Source of the DNA: an uncultured OCS116 cluster bacterium
Lineage (GTDB): Bacteria > Pseudomonadota > Alphaproteobacteria > Rhizobiales > TMED25
DNA length: 38,145 bases
Reading direction: 5' to 3'
NCBI GenBank assembly: GCA_902633855.1
Contig: CACPHU010000010.1
Span: 1 to 38,145 of the forward strand
This document shows positions 16,975-25,963 of this stretch, piece by piece. The translations under genes and the position numbers were made by a program. Each line of letters begins with the position of its first letter. The stretch's first letter is position 1. The notes under the pieces were generated by a model. It saw only the letters and a program-made list of their open reading frames with translations, searched no databases and was not told where the DNA came from.

Positions 16975-17874
16975 ATGGCTCAAATAAAAATTATTGATGA
17001 CTCAACCAAGGGTACGCTATTCACCTTTGGTTTCATTCTGACAGTGCCATTTATTGAGGCATCTGTAAAACTTCTCGGCGATGCCATGGCGCCTCCGCAG
17101 GTTTCTTTTACCAGATTCATGCTACATGTTGTAGTATTGAGCGTTTATATATATTTGTATCTTCCAAAAGAGGAGTGGATCGCCAAACCTAGCTGGCCGT
17201 TATTAGTGAGAGGTATTCTTGCAAGTCTTGGGACATTATGTGTCTATGCCGGATTATCAGTCCTCCCACTTGTGGATGCTGTTGCTATTTTTTTCATACA
17301 ACCCATCATTATAACTGCTTTGTCATCTATACTATTGAGGGAAAAAGTGGGCATTTATAGGTGGATTGCTGTTTTGGCTGGAATGGGTGGAGCTCTGCTT
17401 GTGATCGGACCAAATTTTGATGATGTTGGATGGGGCGCAGTATTTCCAGCCCTAGCGGCATTATTTCACGGTCTCTCAGCATTGATGGCAAGAAAATGGG
17501 CAAATGTAGCAAGACTTCCCGTGTTTCAATATTATACGGCAATTACAGCAGTTATCATGATGACAGCTATATTCATTTTTGGTGGTATTACAGGATATGA
17601 TCGCGTTGCACTTGTAATGCCAGACACATTCCAATGGTTTTTACTGGCAGTTATAGCTTTTGGATCAATTATAACAAATTTACTACTAACGCAGGCATTC
17701 AGGATAACCCCATCATCAATTATTGCACCATTTCTATACTTACAAATCATTGGATCAACAATTATGGGATATTATATTTTTAATCAACTACCGAGTTCGC
17801 AAACTATTTTTGGGGCATGTCTTGTCATATTAGCAGGTCTTGCAATATGGTGGAGAGAGAGTAGATCAGTCTGA
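16975..17874 (+). CDS. EamA/DMT-superfamily permease
   Basis: A 299-residue inner-membrane protein with about ten predicted helices in two five-helix EamA repeats. The first repeat carries R-F-x-L-H and L-P-L-V-D-A-V-A-I-F-F-I-Q-P, typical of S-adenosylmethionine or riboflavin-transporter-like DMT proteins. The second carries S-S-I-I-A-P-F-x-Y-L-Q. Substrates in this family are metabolites moved in or out, and nothing in the sequence fixes them. Last gene of the reductase - Gfo/Idh - enolase 2 operon, so a permease for that pathway is a fair inference. Its stop is one base from the stop of the convergent cupin. Confidence 0.9.
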   Translation: MAQIKIIDDSTKGTLFTFGFILTVPFIEASVKLLGDAMAPPQVSFTRFMLHVVVLSVYIYLYLPKEEWIAKPSWPLLVRGILASLGTLCVYAGLSVLPLVDAVAIFFIQPIIITALSSILLREKVGIYRWIAVLAGMGGALLVIGPNFDDVGWGAVFPALAALFHGLSALMARKWANVARLPVFQYYTAITAVIMMTAIFIFGGITGYDRVALVMPDTFQWFLLAVIAFGSIITNLLLTQAFRITPSSIIAPFLYLQIIGSTIMGYYIFNQLPSSQTIFGACLVILAGLAIWWRESRSV

Positions 17875-17875
17875 T

Positions 17876-18415
17876 TTAATAGCTGCTATGCGAGGAAATA
17901 AAAAGTTCACATACACTATCTGTTCTATTACTCCAGGCGTGGTTTCCTCCAAGATTGACTATGGTATCACCCTGATTTAGCTGAACTTGATCTTCGTCTA
18001 AAATTAAAAAGATGGAGCCTTTCATTACGTAAATATAATCTAAAGAATTATTTTTGTGCATATATGGATGCTTTGAATTTTTGGCACTGAAGAGTTCGAT
18101 TGAATTAATGGATTTGTAAAAATTTTTGACATCCTCTTTTGTAACTTTGTTGATGTACTCCTTTTCAGGGGGTATAGTCACAAATCTACATATTGATCCT
18201 GATTTTGGAGGTATCAGGGTGTGTGGGTAACTGTCACTTTCCTCTTTCGCGTCGCTACCAAAATTAGCAGGGCTGCGTAATGTCGCCCATATTTTTGTTG
18301 ATTTATATCCTGGTCTAGCATTATCAGTAATGATATCTTCAGCAATTCCATCACTTATCTTTTTTATTTCGCCATTTGGAAGTTGCCCAATTACTATTCG
18401 CCTTATGTCAGTCAT
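17876..18415 (-). CDS. Small cupin-domain protein B
   Basis: About 179 residues from ATG 18415 (M-T-D-I-R-R), preferred because the family typically begins M-x-x-I-R-R-V-V-x-G; in-frame ATGs at 18430 and 18421 overlap the upstream gene further. The C-terminal cupin half has H-P-Y-M-H, then L-D-Y-I-Y-V-x-K-G, a Q-G-D turn and G-G-x-H-A-W-S-N, the features of a metal-binding barrel. The N-terminal half (R-R-I-V-I-G, then an I-W strand) is the conserved partner region of the same family. Paralogue of the preceding cupin, with an 8-base overlap, so translationally coupled. Function is unknown; the family may be isomerases or dioxygenase-like. Confidence 0.85.
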   Translation of the reverse strand: MTDIRRIVIGQLPNGEIKKISDGIAEDIITDNARPGYKSTKIWATLRSPANFGSDAKEESDSYPHTLIPPKSGSICRFVTIPPEKEYINKVTKEDVKNFYKSINSIELFSAKNSKHPYMHKNNSLDYIYVMKGSIFLILDEDQVQLNQGDTIVNLGGNHAWSNRTDSVCELFISSHSSY

Positions 18416-18956
18416 TATCATCACCACCAATCATAATAAAGAGCATTTCGTTTGGCCCATGACTATTATCCCATGAATGAAAATGACCAAGCTGAACAAT
18501 TATGTCACCCTCATACATGACTAATTCGTCTTCGGGTAAAACATGGGTTCTTTTGCCCTTTGTCACAACACCATAATCAACCGTGCGGGTGCGATGCATA
18601 TTCCAATGCTTCTCACTTTTCATTTTTTCAGAGAGTCCTGTTCTATTCATCGACGCAAAAAATTCATCTGCTTTTTCTTGGTCAATTTTTTTATTATCTT
18701 CTTTCTTTGACTCAATAACCCTAAAGTGTGCGCCATTTAATGGTGGCGAGTGAGAGAGCGGTCTATCTGCGCCGTCTGAATGATTTAATATATCAACCGG
18801 GCAGTTATCAAATGTCCAGATTTCATTAAAATAGATTGTTGAACCACCACCTCGATTATACTGGTAGGGGTTTTCAGTATCTGACACAACATAAGATCGG
18901 CCGTCCTCCCTGTTTCCTACAATTACCCTTCTCGGTGGTTTTGGTTGTGGGCTCAT
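18408..18956 (-). CDS. Small cupin-domain protein A
   Basis: A 182-residue paralogue of the downstream cupin. N-terminal R-R-V-I-V-G-N is followed by an I-W strand, and the C-terminal barrel has H117, H121, V-D127-Y-G-V-V-x-K-G, E-G-D, and Q-L-G-H-F-H160-S-W-D-N. The histidines fit cupin metal ligands, but the canonical motif-1 glutamate position is occupied by D127, as in relatives I recall. It follows the cyclase-family hydrolase by 6 bases, in an operon starting at the amidase. Having two cupins in a row suggests a hetero-oligomer or two successive steps on the hydrolase product, which is an inference. Confidence 0.88.
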   Translation of the reverse strand: MSPQPKPPRRVIVGNREDGRSYVVSDTENPYQYNRGGGSTIYFNEIWTFDNCPVDILNHSDGADRPLSHSPPLNGAHFRVIESKKEDNKKIDQEKADEFFASMNRTGLSEKMKSEKHWNMHRTRTVDYGVVTKGKRTHVLPEDELVMYEGDIIVQLGHFHSWDNSHGPNEMLFIMIGGDDND

Positions 18957-18962
18957 TGGATC

Positions 18963-19649
18963 TTACATATCAAAAACTGCTACCGCCCTTACTGGCGAGC
19001 CTGTTCCACCCCTCCAAGCTAACGGTAGACAAATGAATGTGAATTCCCCCCTCCCAAGTAGTTTCTCGAGATTACACAAGCTCTCCAGATGTGTGATATT
19101 TACCTCATGACATATTTTATGTACGAGCGAATTTACATCTCCAATTGGGCCCGGTCGCATCGAGTCGATACCAAAATGTACAAAACCCTGTTCTGCGATC
19201 CATTTTGTTGCCTCAATATTCACTCCAGGGTTATCGGTTGAATAAGCAGCTGATGGGAAAGTCCTCTCGTGATGGCCTGTGCAAAGTAGTAAAGTTCCAT
19301 TTTCTGGAATCGGTTGGCCTGTTTTTTTAACGGCTTCTTCCAAATCTGAGGACGTTATCTCTGATTTTGGTTCTACGTGTCGTAAATCGATACAAATACC
19401 TTTCACAATACAATTTTCAAGTGGATATTCATTAATTGGCGTCCCATCAATACTAAAATGTCTTGGGGCATCAATATGTGTCCCCCCATGGTCAGGCATC
19501 GAAAAATAATGCACAGAGTTCCCTTGGATATTGCCAGAGTCTGCAAAAGCTTCTTCGTGACTTTTCCAAACACCATGAATGATAGGAGGCTGTCCTGGGT
19601 ATTGTGGGGTGCGGTGATATAGCTCACGGCTTAAGTCTATTATTTCCAT
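18963..19649 (-). CDS. Cyclase-family metal-dependent hydrolase (kynurenine formamidase/isatin hydrolase-like)
   Basis: A 228-residue protein of the cyclase family (KynB and isatin hydrolase relatives). The diagnostic metal-binding motif H-G-G-T-H-I-D-A-P-R-H-F is complete near residues 54-65. The N-terminal D-L-S-R-E-L and the C-terminal L-P-L-A-W-R-G-G-T-G-S are family blocks. The enzymes open amide or lactam bonds of small aromatic or cyclic substrates with Mn2+ or Zn2+. AGGAG six bases before ATG 19649 supports the start. It sits between an amidase and two cupins, suggesting a ring-opening or formamide-hydrolysis step followed by further conversion. The substrate is not determined. Confidence 0.92.
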   Translation of the reverse strand: MEIIDLSRELYHRTPQYPGQPPIIHGVWKSHEEAFADSGNIQGNSVHYFSMPDHGGTHIDAPRHFSIDGTPINEYPLENCIVKGICIDLRHVEPKSEITSSDLEEAVKKTGQPIPENGTLLLCTGHHERTFPSAAYSTDNPGVNIEATKWIAEQGFVHFGIDSMRPGPIGDVNSLVHKICHEVNITHLESLCNLEKLLGRGEFTFICLPLAWRGGTGSPVRAVAVFDM

Positions 19650-19658
19650 ATTAATCTC

Positions 19659-21056
19659 CTAAAAACTGATGTTGTTATTATACATAATATTAGCTTCAAT
19701 GTTATAGGCTATTTGAAGTATTTTACTTTCGTCCCATTTCTTGCCTACAATTTGCATTGCAATTGGCATATTTGACCTATCCCTTCCAATTGGTAAGACC
19801 AAAGCCGGTAAGCCCGTAACATTAAAGGGACTAAAGAACTGTCTATGATAATTAGCTGAATAATCATAATTTTTCTGATTTATTTTTGCGTTAAGGTCCT
19901 CTATAAGTGGCGCTGTAAAAGGTGTGGCCGGTGTTATTAATGCGTCAAATTTTTTAATTTTATTTTCAATCGATCTTGTCATTTTGATTTTGTTATCAAG
20001 TGCCGTCAGATAATCATCTATATCTACTTTTACGGACCATTCCATTCTCTTTCGAACATCAGGATCAAAACTTTCAGGATTTTCAGAATACTGTTTGATG
20101 TGAACTTTTGTGAATTCCGGGCCTGCGATGCCATAGAATAAATCTTGTATTATATCCACATCCTCAAAATTGATTGTTGTTATGCTTGCGCCAAGATCTT
20201 CGAGTAATGATTTTGCGTGTTCATATGAACCTTCGACCTCACCATCTAGTTCTTGGTTTTGATATATGTCGGGACATATCGCAATTTTGAGACCCTTAAT
20301 ATCACTTTCAAGTAGTGACAAATCAATTTTCTTATGCTCAACTGATTTCATGTCATTTTGGTCATATCCCTCTAAGGCGCTATAGGCCAAGGCTGTGGAG
20401 TAAACAGATTCGCACATTGGTCCAACGTGGTCTATACTCGGTGAGTTTGGAAAAACCCCACTGAGACTGATTGCGCCATGGGTTGGCTTTAGACCAACAA
20501 TACCGCATAGTGATGATGGAGTCCGAATAGATCCTCCTGTGTCTGTTCCAAGTGAGATGGGAACAAATTTACTTGCTACTGCAGCGGCAGAACCACCACT
20601 GGAGCCCCCAACAATTTTTAGCGGGTTGTGTGGATTTCTCGTTGTCCCAAAATGTGCATTTATAGTTGTAGAGGCTGCTGCGTATTGATGAGTATTTGTT
20701 TTGCCTAGTAATATAGCACCTGCATCGTTCATCTTAGATATACAATATGCATCATGCTCTGGAATAAAGTCCTTATACAAAGCTGATCCATTTGTGGTAC
20801 GAGTTCCTGCGGTGTTAATTATATCTTTTGCAGCATATGGGATGCCATGAAGGGGACTCTTGTATACCCCATTTAAGATTTCACTTTCTGCTTCTTTTGC
20901 CTTTTTCAGGGCTTCGTCTTCGAGTATTGTTATGAATGCATTGAATTTGTGATTGTGCTCTGAAATTCTATTCAAGTAATATTCGGTAACTTCCCTTGGG
21001 GACAGCTCTTTGCTTTTGATGGCGTTGATAATTTCTCTTATATTGTTAAATTTCAT
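19659..21056 (-). CDS. Amidase-signature family amidase
   Basis: A 465-residue amidase-signature enzyme. The Ser-cisSer-Lys triad is intact at K77 (Y-A-A-K-D), S152 (G-G-S-S-G-G-S) and S176 (D-T-G-G-S). The spacing of 75 and 24 residues is the same as in GatA. A GatA of a tRNA amidotransferase is unlikely because no gatB or gatC is adjacent; the neighbours are a cyclase-family hydrolase and two cupins. The reaction is hydrolysis of a carboxamide to acid and ammonia, on an unknown substrate. First gene of the minus-strand operon, divergent from rplS across 194 bases. Confidence 0.9.
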   Translation of the reverse strand: MKFNNIREIINAIKSKELSPREVTEYYLNRISEHNHKFNAFITILEDEALKKAKEAESEILNGVYKSPLHGIPYAAKDIINTAGTRTTNGSALYKDFIPEHDAYCISKMNDAGAILLGKTNTHQYAAASTTINAHFGTTRNPHNPLKIVGGSSGGSAAAVASKFVPISLGTDTGGSIRTPSSLCGIVGLKPTHGAISLSGVFPNSPSIDHVGPMCESVYSTALAYSALEGYDQNDMKSVEHKKIDLSLLESDIKGLKIAICPDIYQNQELDGEVEGSYEHAKSLLEDLGASITTINFEDVDIIQDLFYGIAGPEFTKVHIKQYSENPESFDPDVRKRMEWSVKVDIDDYLTALDNKIKMTRSIENKIKKFDALITPATPFTAPLIEDLNAKINQKNYDYSANYHRQFFSPFNVTGLPALVLPIGRDRSNMPIAMQIVGKKWDESKILQIAYNIEANIMYNNNISF

Positions 21057-21186
21057 TCGAATCTTATTTTTTAAAATAAATTATATACATTTTAGTCATT
21101 TAATTATATAAACACAAAATATCTCACGCATAAACATAGATTCTATAATCTTGTTAATATGAGTGGATTTTGGCAATGTTAAATTA

Positions 21187-21213
21187 TCGACAACTGCCAG
21201 CCAATAGTATAAT
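21187..21213 (+). promoter_or_regulatory. Putative sigma-70-type promoter for rplS
   Basis: TCGACA (21187-21192) and a perfect TATAAT (21208-21213) are separated by 15 bases, shorter than the optimal 17. The predicted transcript would begin around 21220, about 30 bases before the rplS start. It lies in the divergent amidase/rplS gap. Confidence 0.45.
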
Positions 21214-21250
21214 GATAGCAGGAATAAGTCATGCTTAGTTGGGTGTTAAA

Positions 21251-21676
21251 ATGAATTTAATACAAGAACTTGAAAAAGAACAGTTAGACAAGCTAAGGGA
21301 AAGCAAACAAATACCAGATTTTGCTCCCGGAGATACCGTTCGAGTGAATGTTAAAATTAGCGAAGGTACCAGAGAAAGAGTTCAAGCCTATGAAGGCGTT
21401 GTCATTGGAAGATCTGGTTCAGGTATTAATGAAAGCTTTACAGTGAGAAAGATTTCATACGGTGAAGGAGTTGAAAGAGTTTTTCCTGTATATTCTCCAA
21501 CTATCGAGTCTATCTCTGTGGTAAAAAAAGGTAAGGTAAGAAGAGCAAAACTATACTATCTAAGAGATAGGAGAGGCAAATCTGCTCGAATAGCTGAAAA
21601 GATTGACGTAAATCGTCAAAAAGCAAAAGAAGTATCTCAACCCGAGGCCACAGGCGAAGAGAATGAATCAAAATAA
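21251..21676 (+). CDS. rplS: 50S ribosomal protein L19
   Basis: A 141-residue L19 of the large ribosomal subunit, sitting at the 30S-50S interface. The protein shows P-x-F-x-P-G-D-T-V-R-V near residues 20-30, E-G-x-R-x-R-V-Q-x-Y-E-G-V-V, the E[18 protein letters not shown] motif, and the conserved L-Y-Y-L-R-D-R-x-G-K-x-A-R. The start is ATG 21251 (M-N-L-I-Q-E); an in-frame TTG at 21239 would add four residues and is not needed. A glutamate-rich tail extends slightly beyond the core. In many proteobacteria this gene follows rpsP-rimM-trmD; here an amidase lies upstream on the other strand, and an M42 peptidase follows. Confidence 0.97.
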   Translation: MNLIQELEKEQLDKLRESKQIPDFAPGDTVRVNVKISEGTRERVQAYEGVVIGRSGSGINESFTVRKISYGEGVERVFPVYSPTIESISVVKKGKVRRAKLYYLRDRRGKSARIAEKIDVNRQKAKEVSQPEATGEENESK

Positions 21677-21694
21677 ATCCTGTAACCAATAAAC

Positions 21695-21709
21695 GAGGAT
21701 TTCACTTTG
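21695..21709 (+). promoter_or_regulatory. Shine-Dalgarno and TTG start of the M42 peptidase
   Basis: GAGGAT (21695-21700), six spacer bases and TTG (21707-21709). It decides the start, because no usable ATG precedes the conserved N-terminal domain. Confidence 0.7.
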
Positions 21710-22747
21710 AATTATAAACTTCTAAAAGAATTATGCGAGACTCCCTCTGTAGCGGGTAGGGAAGTACGAATAAGAAATTTCATACACGAACATGTAAAAG
21801 CCTATTTTGATGAGATTGAAATTGATCCGCTTGGCTCTTTAATTTGCAAAATAAACTCAAAGAAAAAAAATAAAAAGAAAATATTACTGCTCTGCCATAT
21901 GGACGAGATTGGATTTCTTGTGAGTCATATTAACAGCAAAGGATTTGTATTTGTTGATCCGGTTGGTGGCTTTGATCCAAGAAATCTATTTTCAAGAAGG
22001 GTGCTAATTTGTACAGAAAAAGAGGATATCCGAGCCGTAATGAATCCACAAGGAAAGCCCGTACACACCCAAAGTCCTGCAGACCGAAAAAAAATTCCAG
22101 AGCCAGATGAATTCTTCATAGACACGGGACTGGGTGAAAAAGCTAAGGATAAAATAAAAATTGGTGATTTTGTTGTCATGGATGAGCCTTTTCTAGATAT
22201 GCCTGAGAAAATTGTTTCAAAAGCGCTTGATAACAGGATTGCATGTTGGATCGGTATTGAAATTGCGAAGTATTTTTATGAGAATAAGATTGAACTAAGT
22301 AATGATCTCGTTATCGTGTTTACAACCCAGGAAGAGGTGGGATTGAGAGGGGCAAAGACTGCCTCATTTAATGTCAAACCAGATATTGCGATCGGAGTTG
22401 ATACAACTCTGGCCTGCGATACACCAGGTGTTCCTGAAAAAGATTGGATCACTCAGCACGGGAAAGGCTTTGGTTTACACATAAAAGACTCTTCTTTTAT
22501 ATCTGATAGTGATCTGGTTGAAGAATTTGTTAAATTAGCAGAAAAAAATAAGATCTCCTATCAGAGGACAATACTAAGCCGGGGTGGCCAGGATGGAGCC
22601 GCAGGCCAGCAGGCCGGATCCGGAGCAAAAGCTATAGCAATAGTAGTAGGAACAAGATATATTCATACAGTAACAGAAATGATAGATAAAAAAGACTTGT
22701 CAAACGCACTAAATATTCTCAAGAAATACATTGAGGTTTTAAAATAA
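21707..22747 (+). CDS. M42-family metalloaminopeptidase
   Basis: A 346-residue peptidase of the M42 (glutamyl aminopeptidase / tetrahedral aminopeptidase) family. Metal ligands and catalytic residues are seen in order: C-H-M-D-E (first His, near residue 64), K-A-L-D-N-R, T-Q-E-E-V-G (catalytic Glu and ligand), G-V-D-T-T, and Y-I-H-T-V-T-E-M at the end. TTG 21707 is the start: GAGGAT lies 6 bases upstream, and the first in-frame ATG would remove the N-terminal domain and the first zinc ligand. Cytosolic, processing peptides from the amino terminus. It lies between rplS and leuC with short gaps on both sides, so it is probably cotranscribed. Confidence 0.93.
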   Translation: MNYKLLKELCETPSVAGREVRIRNFIHEHVKAYFDEIEIDPLGSLICKINSKKKNKKKILLLCHMDEIGFLVSHINSKGFVFVDPVGGFDPRNLFSRRVLICTEKEDIRAVMNPQGKPVHTQSPADRKKIPEPDEFFIDTGLGEKAKDKIKIGDFVVMDEPFLDMPEKIVSKALDNRIACWIGIEIAKYFYENKIELSNDLVIVFTTQEEVGLRGAKTASFNVKPDIAIGVDTTLACDTPGVPEKDWITQHGKGFGLHIKDSSFISDSDLVEEFVKLAEKNKISYQRTILSRGGQDGAAGQQAGSGAKAIAIVVGTRYIHTVTEMIDKKDLSNALNILKKYIEVLK

Positions 22748-22785
22748 TTTTTTTAGAATAAACAACAAATTTTGGATACAGTTAT

Positions 22786-24195
22786 ATGAGCAAATCAAGA
22801 ACTATTTATGATAAAATATGGGATGACCATCTTGTAAACACAAATGACGATGGAACATCACTTATTTATATAGACAGGCATTTGGTCCACGAGGTGACTT
22901 CACCACAAGCATTTGAAGGTCTGAGGATGACCAAAAGGAAGGTTAGGTGTCCAGAAAAGACACTTGCTGTTGTAGATCACAATGTTCCTACTACTGATCG
23001 TAAAAATGGTATTGAGGATGAAGAGTCAAGAATACAAGTGGAAGCCCTTGAGAAAAACTGTAAAGAATTCGGTGTTGAGTATTTTAATGAGTTAGATATA
23101 AGACAAGGCATTGTTCATGTTGTAGGACCGGAACAAGGTTTTACATTGCCAGGAACAACAATAATGTGCGGTGACAGCCATACGTCAACACATGGTGCTT
23201 TCGGAGCACTTGCGATGGGCATTGGCACATCTGAAGTTGAACACATTCTTGCAACCCAAACCTTAATTCAAAGAAAGGCAAAAAATTTTAGAGTGAATGT
23301 TGGTGGAACAGCTCCAGATGGAGTAACCGCAAAAGACATTATTCTGTCCATTATTGGTGAGATCGGAGCTGGCGGTGGAACAGGATCTGTAATTGAATAT
23401 ACAGGTAAAGCGATTTCTGACCTTTCTATGGAAGGAAGAATGACGGTCTGTAACATGTCCATTGAGGGTGGCGCAAGGGCTGGGCTGATAGGCCCCGATG
23501 AAAAGACCTTTTCTTATATTAAAGATCGACCAAGGTCGCCAAAAGGGGATGATTTTGACAGAGCGGTGGATTATTGGAATGCACTTAATTCGGATAAGGA
23601 TGCATATTTCGATAGAGATGTATATCTTGATGCGGCTGCGTTACCACCAGTTGTTACATGGGGGACAAGCCCTGAAGATGTGGTATCAATTAATGGTGAG
23701 GTTCCGGATCCAGAAGGCATAGATGATGAAATTAGAAAAGAGACAAAGAAAAGCGCACTTGAATATATGGATTTGAAGCCTGGTACTAAAATAAAAGATA
23801 TTGAGTTAGATGTTATATTTATAGGGTCTTGTACTAATGGAAGAATTGAGGATTTAAGAGAGGTTGCCAAGGTGGTAGAGGGTCACCATGTGAATGAAAA
23901 TTTAAATGCAATGATAGTACCTGGATCAGGTTTGGTAAAGGAGCAAGCAATAAATGAAGGTCTTGATAAAATTTTCATGGCAGCTGGATTTGAGTGGAGA
24001 GAGCCAGGATGCTCGATGTGCCTTGCCATGAATCCTGATAAGCTATTGCCAGGGCAGAGATGTGCTTCTACATCCAATAGAAATTTCGAAGGAAGACAGG
24101 GGTTTCGAGGAAGAACCCACCTTGTGTCTCCTGCAATGGCAGCCGCTGCAGCTATCGCTGGCCGTTTCGTTGATGTAAGAGATTTTGTGAAGTAG
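22786..24195 (+). CDS. leuC: 3-isopropylmalate dehydratase, large subunit
   Basis: A 469-residue aconitase-family subunit that, with LeuD, isomerises 2-isopropylmalate to 3-isopropylmalate in leucine synthesis. The [4Fe-4S] ligands C349 (G-S-C-T-N-G), C409 and C412 (P-G-C-S-M-C) are present. The N-terminal [15 protein letters not shown], the [10 protein letters not shown] motif (128-137) and the [11 protein letters not shown] end are characteristic. Length is normal. LeuD starts 10 bases later, and leuB follows. Confidence 0.98.
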   Translation: MSKSRTIYDKIWDDHLVNTNDDGTSLIYIDRHLVHEVTSPQAFEGLRMTKRKVRCPEKTLAVVDHNVPTTDRKNGIEDEESRIQVEALEKNCKEFGVEYFNELDIRQGIVHVVGPEQGFTLPGTTIMCGDSHTSTHGAFGALAMGIGTSEVEHILATQTLIQRKAKNFRVNVGGTAPDGVTAKDIILSIIGEIGAGGGTGSVIEYTGKAISDLSMEGRMTVCNMSIEGGARAGLIGPDEKTFSYIKDRPRSPKGDDFDRAVDYWNALNSDKDAYFDRDVYLDAAALPPVVTWGTSPEDVVSINGEVPDPEGIDDEIRKETKKSALEYMDLKPGTKIKDIELDVIFIGSCTNGRIEDLREVAKVVEGHHVNENLNAMIVPGSGLVKEQAINEGLDKIFMAAGFEWREPGCSMCLAMNPDKLLPGQRCASTSNRNFEGRQGFRGRTHLVSPAMAAAAAIAGRFVDVRDFVK

Positions 24196-24205
24196 GAAGC
24201 CATTT

Positions 24206-24811
24206 ATGGAGAAATTTAAAAATATTACTGCTGTTGCTGCCCCATTACCTGAAGTGAATGTTGATACAGATAAAATAATTCCAAAGCAATATTTGAAAAC
24301 AATCGAAAGAACAGGACTGGGTAAAGGCTTGTTTTCTGAGTTACGTTATAACGATGATGGAACAGAAAACAAAGATTTTGTCTTAAATAAGTCTCAATAC
24401 AAAAATGCCAAAATACTTGTCGCGGGGGATAACTTCGGTTGTGGATCAAGCAGGGAGCACGCACCCTGGGCGCTTCTTGACTACGGTATAAAGGTTGTTA
24501 TTTCCACATCATTTGCTGATATATTTTACAATAACTGTTTTAAAAATGGGATGTTACCTATTGTTCTTGATGAAAAAGAGGTTAGTCTCCTGATGGAAGA
24601 AACAGAGAGGGGATCTAATGCCACTCTTACAGTTGACCTTGAAAGTCAAGAGATTACAACCTCTGATGGGAATAAAATTAACTTTAAGATCGACAAATTT
24701 CTCAAACACTGCTTGCTAAATGGTCTAGATGATATTGCACTAACCCTGGAAAAAAACAGCGAAATTGGGAGCTACGAGGATAAAATTAAAAGTCAAAGAC
24801 CATGGCTGTAA
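24206..24811 (+). CDS. leuD: 3-isopropylmalate dehydratase, small subunit
   Basis: A 201-residue swivel-domain subunit, partner of LeuC. N-terminal [12 protein letters not shown] is followed by the substrate-binding loop [16 protein letters not shown] at about 73-88, [13 protein letters not shown], and the C-terminal D-D-I-A-L-T-L motif. Length is typical. It is separated from leuC by 10 bases and from leuB by 32. Confidence 0.98.
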   Translation: MEKFKNITAVAAPLPEVNVDTDKIIPKQYLKTIERTGLGKGLFSELRYNDDGTENKDFVLNKSQYKNAKILVAGDNFGCGSSREHAPWALLDYGIKVVISTSFADIFYNNCFKNGMLPIVLDEKEVSLLMEETERGSNATLTVDLESQEITTSDGNKINFKIDKFLKHCLLNGLDDIALTLEKNSEIGSYEDKIKSQRPWL

Positions 24812-24843
24812 TTCTACTAAACGTGGAAATATTGAGGTAAGTA

Positions 24844-25953
24844 ATGAGTTCATATAATTTATTAATGCTTCCCGGGGATGGAATAGGACCGGAGGTAATA
24901 AATGAAGTTGAAAGAGTAATTGAATGGTTCAATAAGAACTCTAACCATAAATTTGAAATTGAAAAAGATCTCGTTGGAGGTGCCGCATATGATGAGCATG
25001 GTCAATCAATCTCTGATGAAGCTATGGATCTTGCCCATAAATCCGATGCAGTAATATTCGGTGCAGTGGGTGGACCAAAGTGGGATAATGTGCCATTTGA
25101 AGTGAGACCAGAAGCTGGCCTCTTGAGACTTCGAAAAGAACTCGATTTATTTGCCAACCTGAGACCCGCAATTTGTTACAAAGCGCTTGCAGAAGCATCA
25201 AGCCTTAAGAAGGAGCTTGTAGAAGGACTTGATATATTGATATTGAGAGAATTAACTGGCGGGGTATATTTTGGTGAACCGAAAGAGATTACTGACCTGC
25301 CTGATGGTCAAAAAAGGGCTGTAGATACACAGGTATATACTACCAGTGAGATAGAGAGGATAGCTCGAGTCGCTTTCGATCTTGCTAAAACCCGAACAGG
25401 AAAAGTAACGTCGACAGAAAAGAGAAATGTTATGATTTCAGGTGTTTTTTGGAATAATGTCGTCTCCGAAGTCCACAAGAACGAATATCCAGAAATGGAG
25501 CTTGAGCATATGTTAGCTGATGCATGCGCTATGCAGCTTGTCAGAAAACCAAAACAGTTTGATCTTATTGTCGCGGACAATTTATTTGGTGATATACTAT
25601 CGGATGAAGCTGCTATGCTCACAGGATCTATGGGAATGCTGCCGTCAGCATCTCTTGGAGCTGTTAATCCAAATACGGGTAAGAGGAATGCAATGTATGA
25701 ACCTGTTCATGGCTCTGCTCCCGATATTTCCGGACAAGGTATAGCAAACCCAATCGCCGAGATCGCATCTTTTGCAATGGCTTTACGCTATTCGTTCAAC
25801 CTAACTGAAGAGGCAAAGATGATAGAGGACTCGATTTCTGCAGCATTAGATCAAGGCATTAGAACACCAGACATAATGCAAGATGGAATGAAAAAAGTTG
25901 GCACAAAAGAAATATCCGATGCAATAATTGCAGAAATGAATTCACAAACTTGA
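24844..25953 (+). CDS. leuB: 3-isopropylmalate dehydrogenase
   Basis: A 369-residue homodimeric NAD- and Mg2+-dependent beta-decarboxylating dehydrogenase, the third step of leucine synthesis. Signature elements seen: [10 protein letters not shown] (8-17), the L[15 protein letters not shown] substrate loop, the R-E-L-T-G-G-x-Y-F-G stretch, the [11 protein letters not shown] metal site, and [10 protein letters not shown] as the NAD loop. GAGGTAAGTAATG gives a good start at 24844. The stop is 10 bases before asd. Confidence 0.98.
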   Translation: MSSYNLLMLPGDGIGPEVINEVERVIEWFNKNSNHKFEIEKDLVGGAAYDEHGQSISDEAMDLAHKSDAVIFGAVGGPKWDNVPFEVRPEAGLLRLRKELDLFANLRPAICYKALAEASSLKKELVEGLDILILRELTGGVYFGEPKEITDLPDGQKRAVDTQVYTTSEIERIARVAFDLAKTRTGKVTSTEKRNVMISGVFWNNVVSEVHKNEYPEMELEHMLADACAMQLVRKPKQFDLIVADNLFGDILSDEAAMLTGSMGMLPSASLGAVNPNTGKRNAMYEPVHGSAPDISGQGIANPIAEIASFAMALRYSFNLTEEAKMIEDSISAALDQGIRTPDIMQDGMKKVGTKEISDAIIAEMNSQT

Positions 25954-25963
25954 GTAAAAAACC

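Noticed and set aside
19659-21056. Amidase as gatA (Glu-tRNA amidotransferase subunit A)
   Set aside because: Triad spacing is identical to GatA, but gatB/gatC are not adjacent and the operon partners are catabolic; kept as a general amidase.
21057-21250. Ribosomal-protein L19 leader autoregulatory RNA
   Set aside because: A TTGGC/GCCAA inverted repeat is present around 21170-21204, but it spans the predicted promoter rather than the transcript, and no known L19 leader structure was recognised.
23571-24203. Two long antisense frames inside leuC
   Set aside because: Overlap fully with the conserved leuC coding sequence; no domain, ribosome binding site or neighbour supports them.
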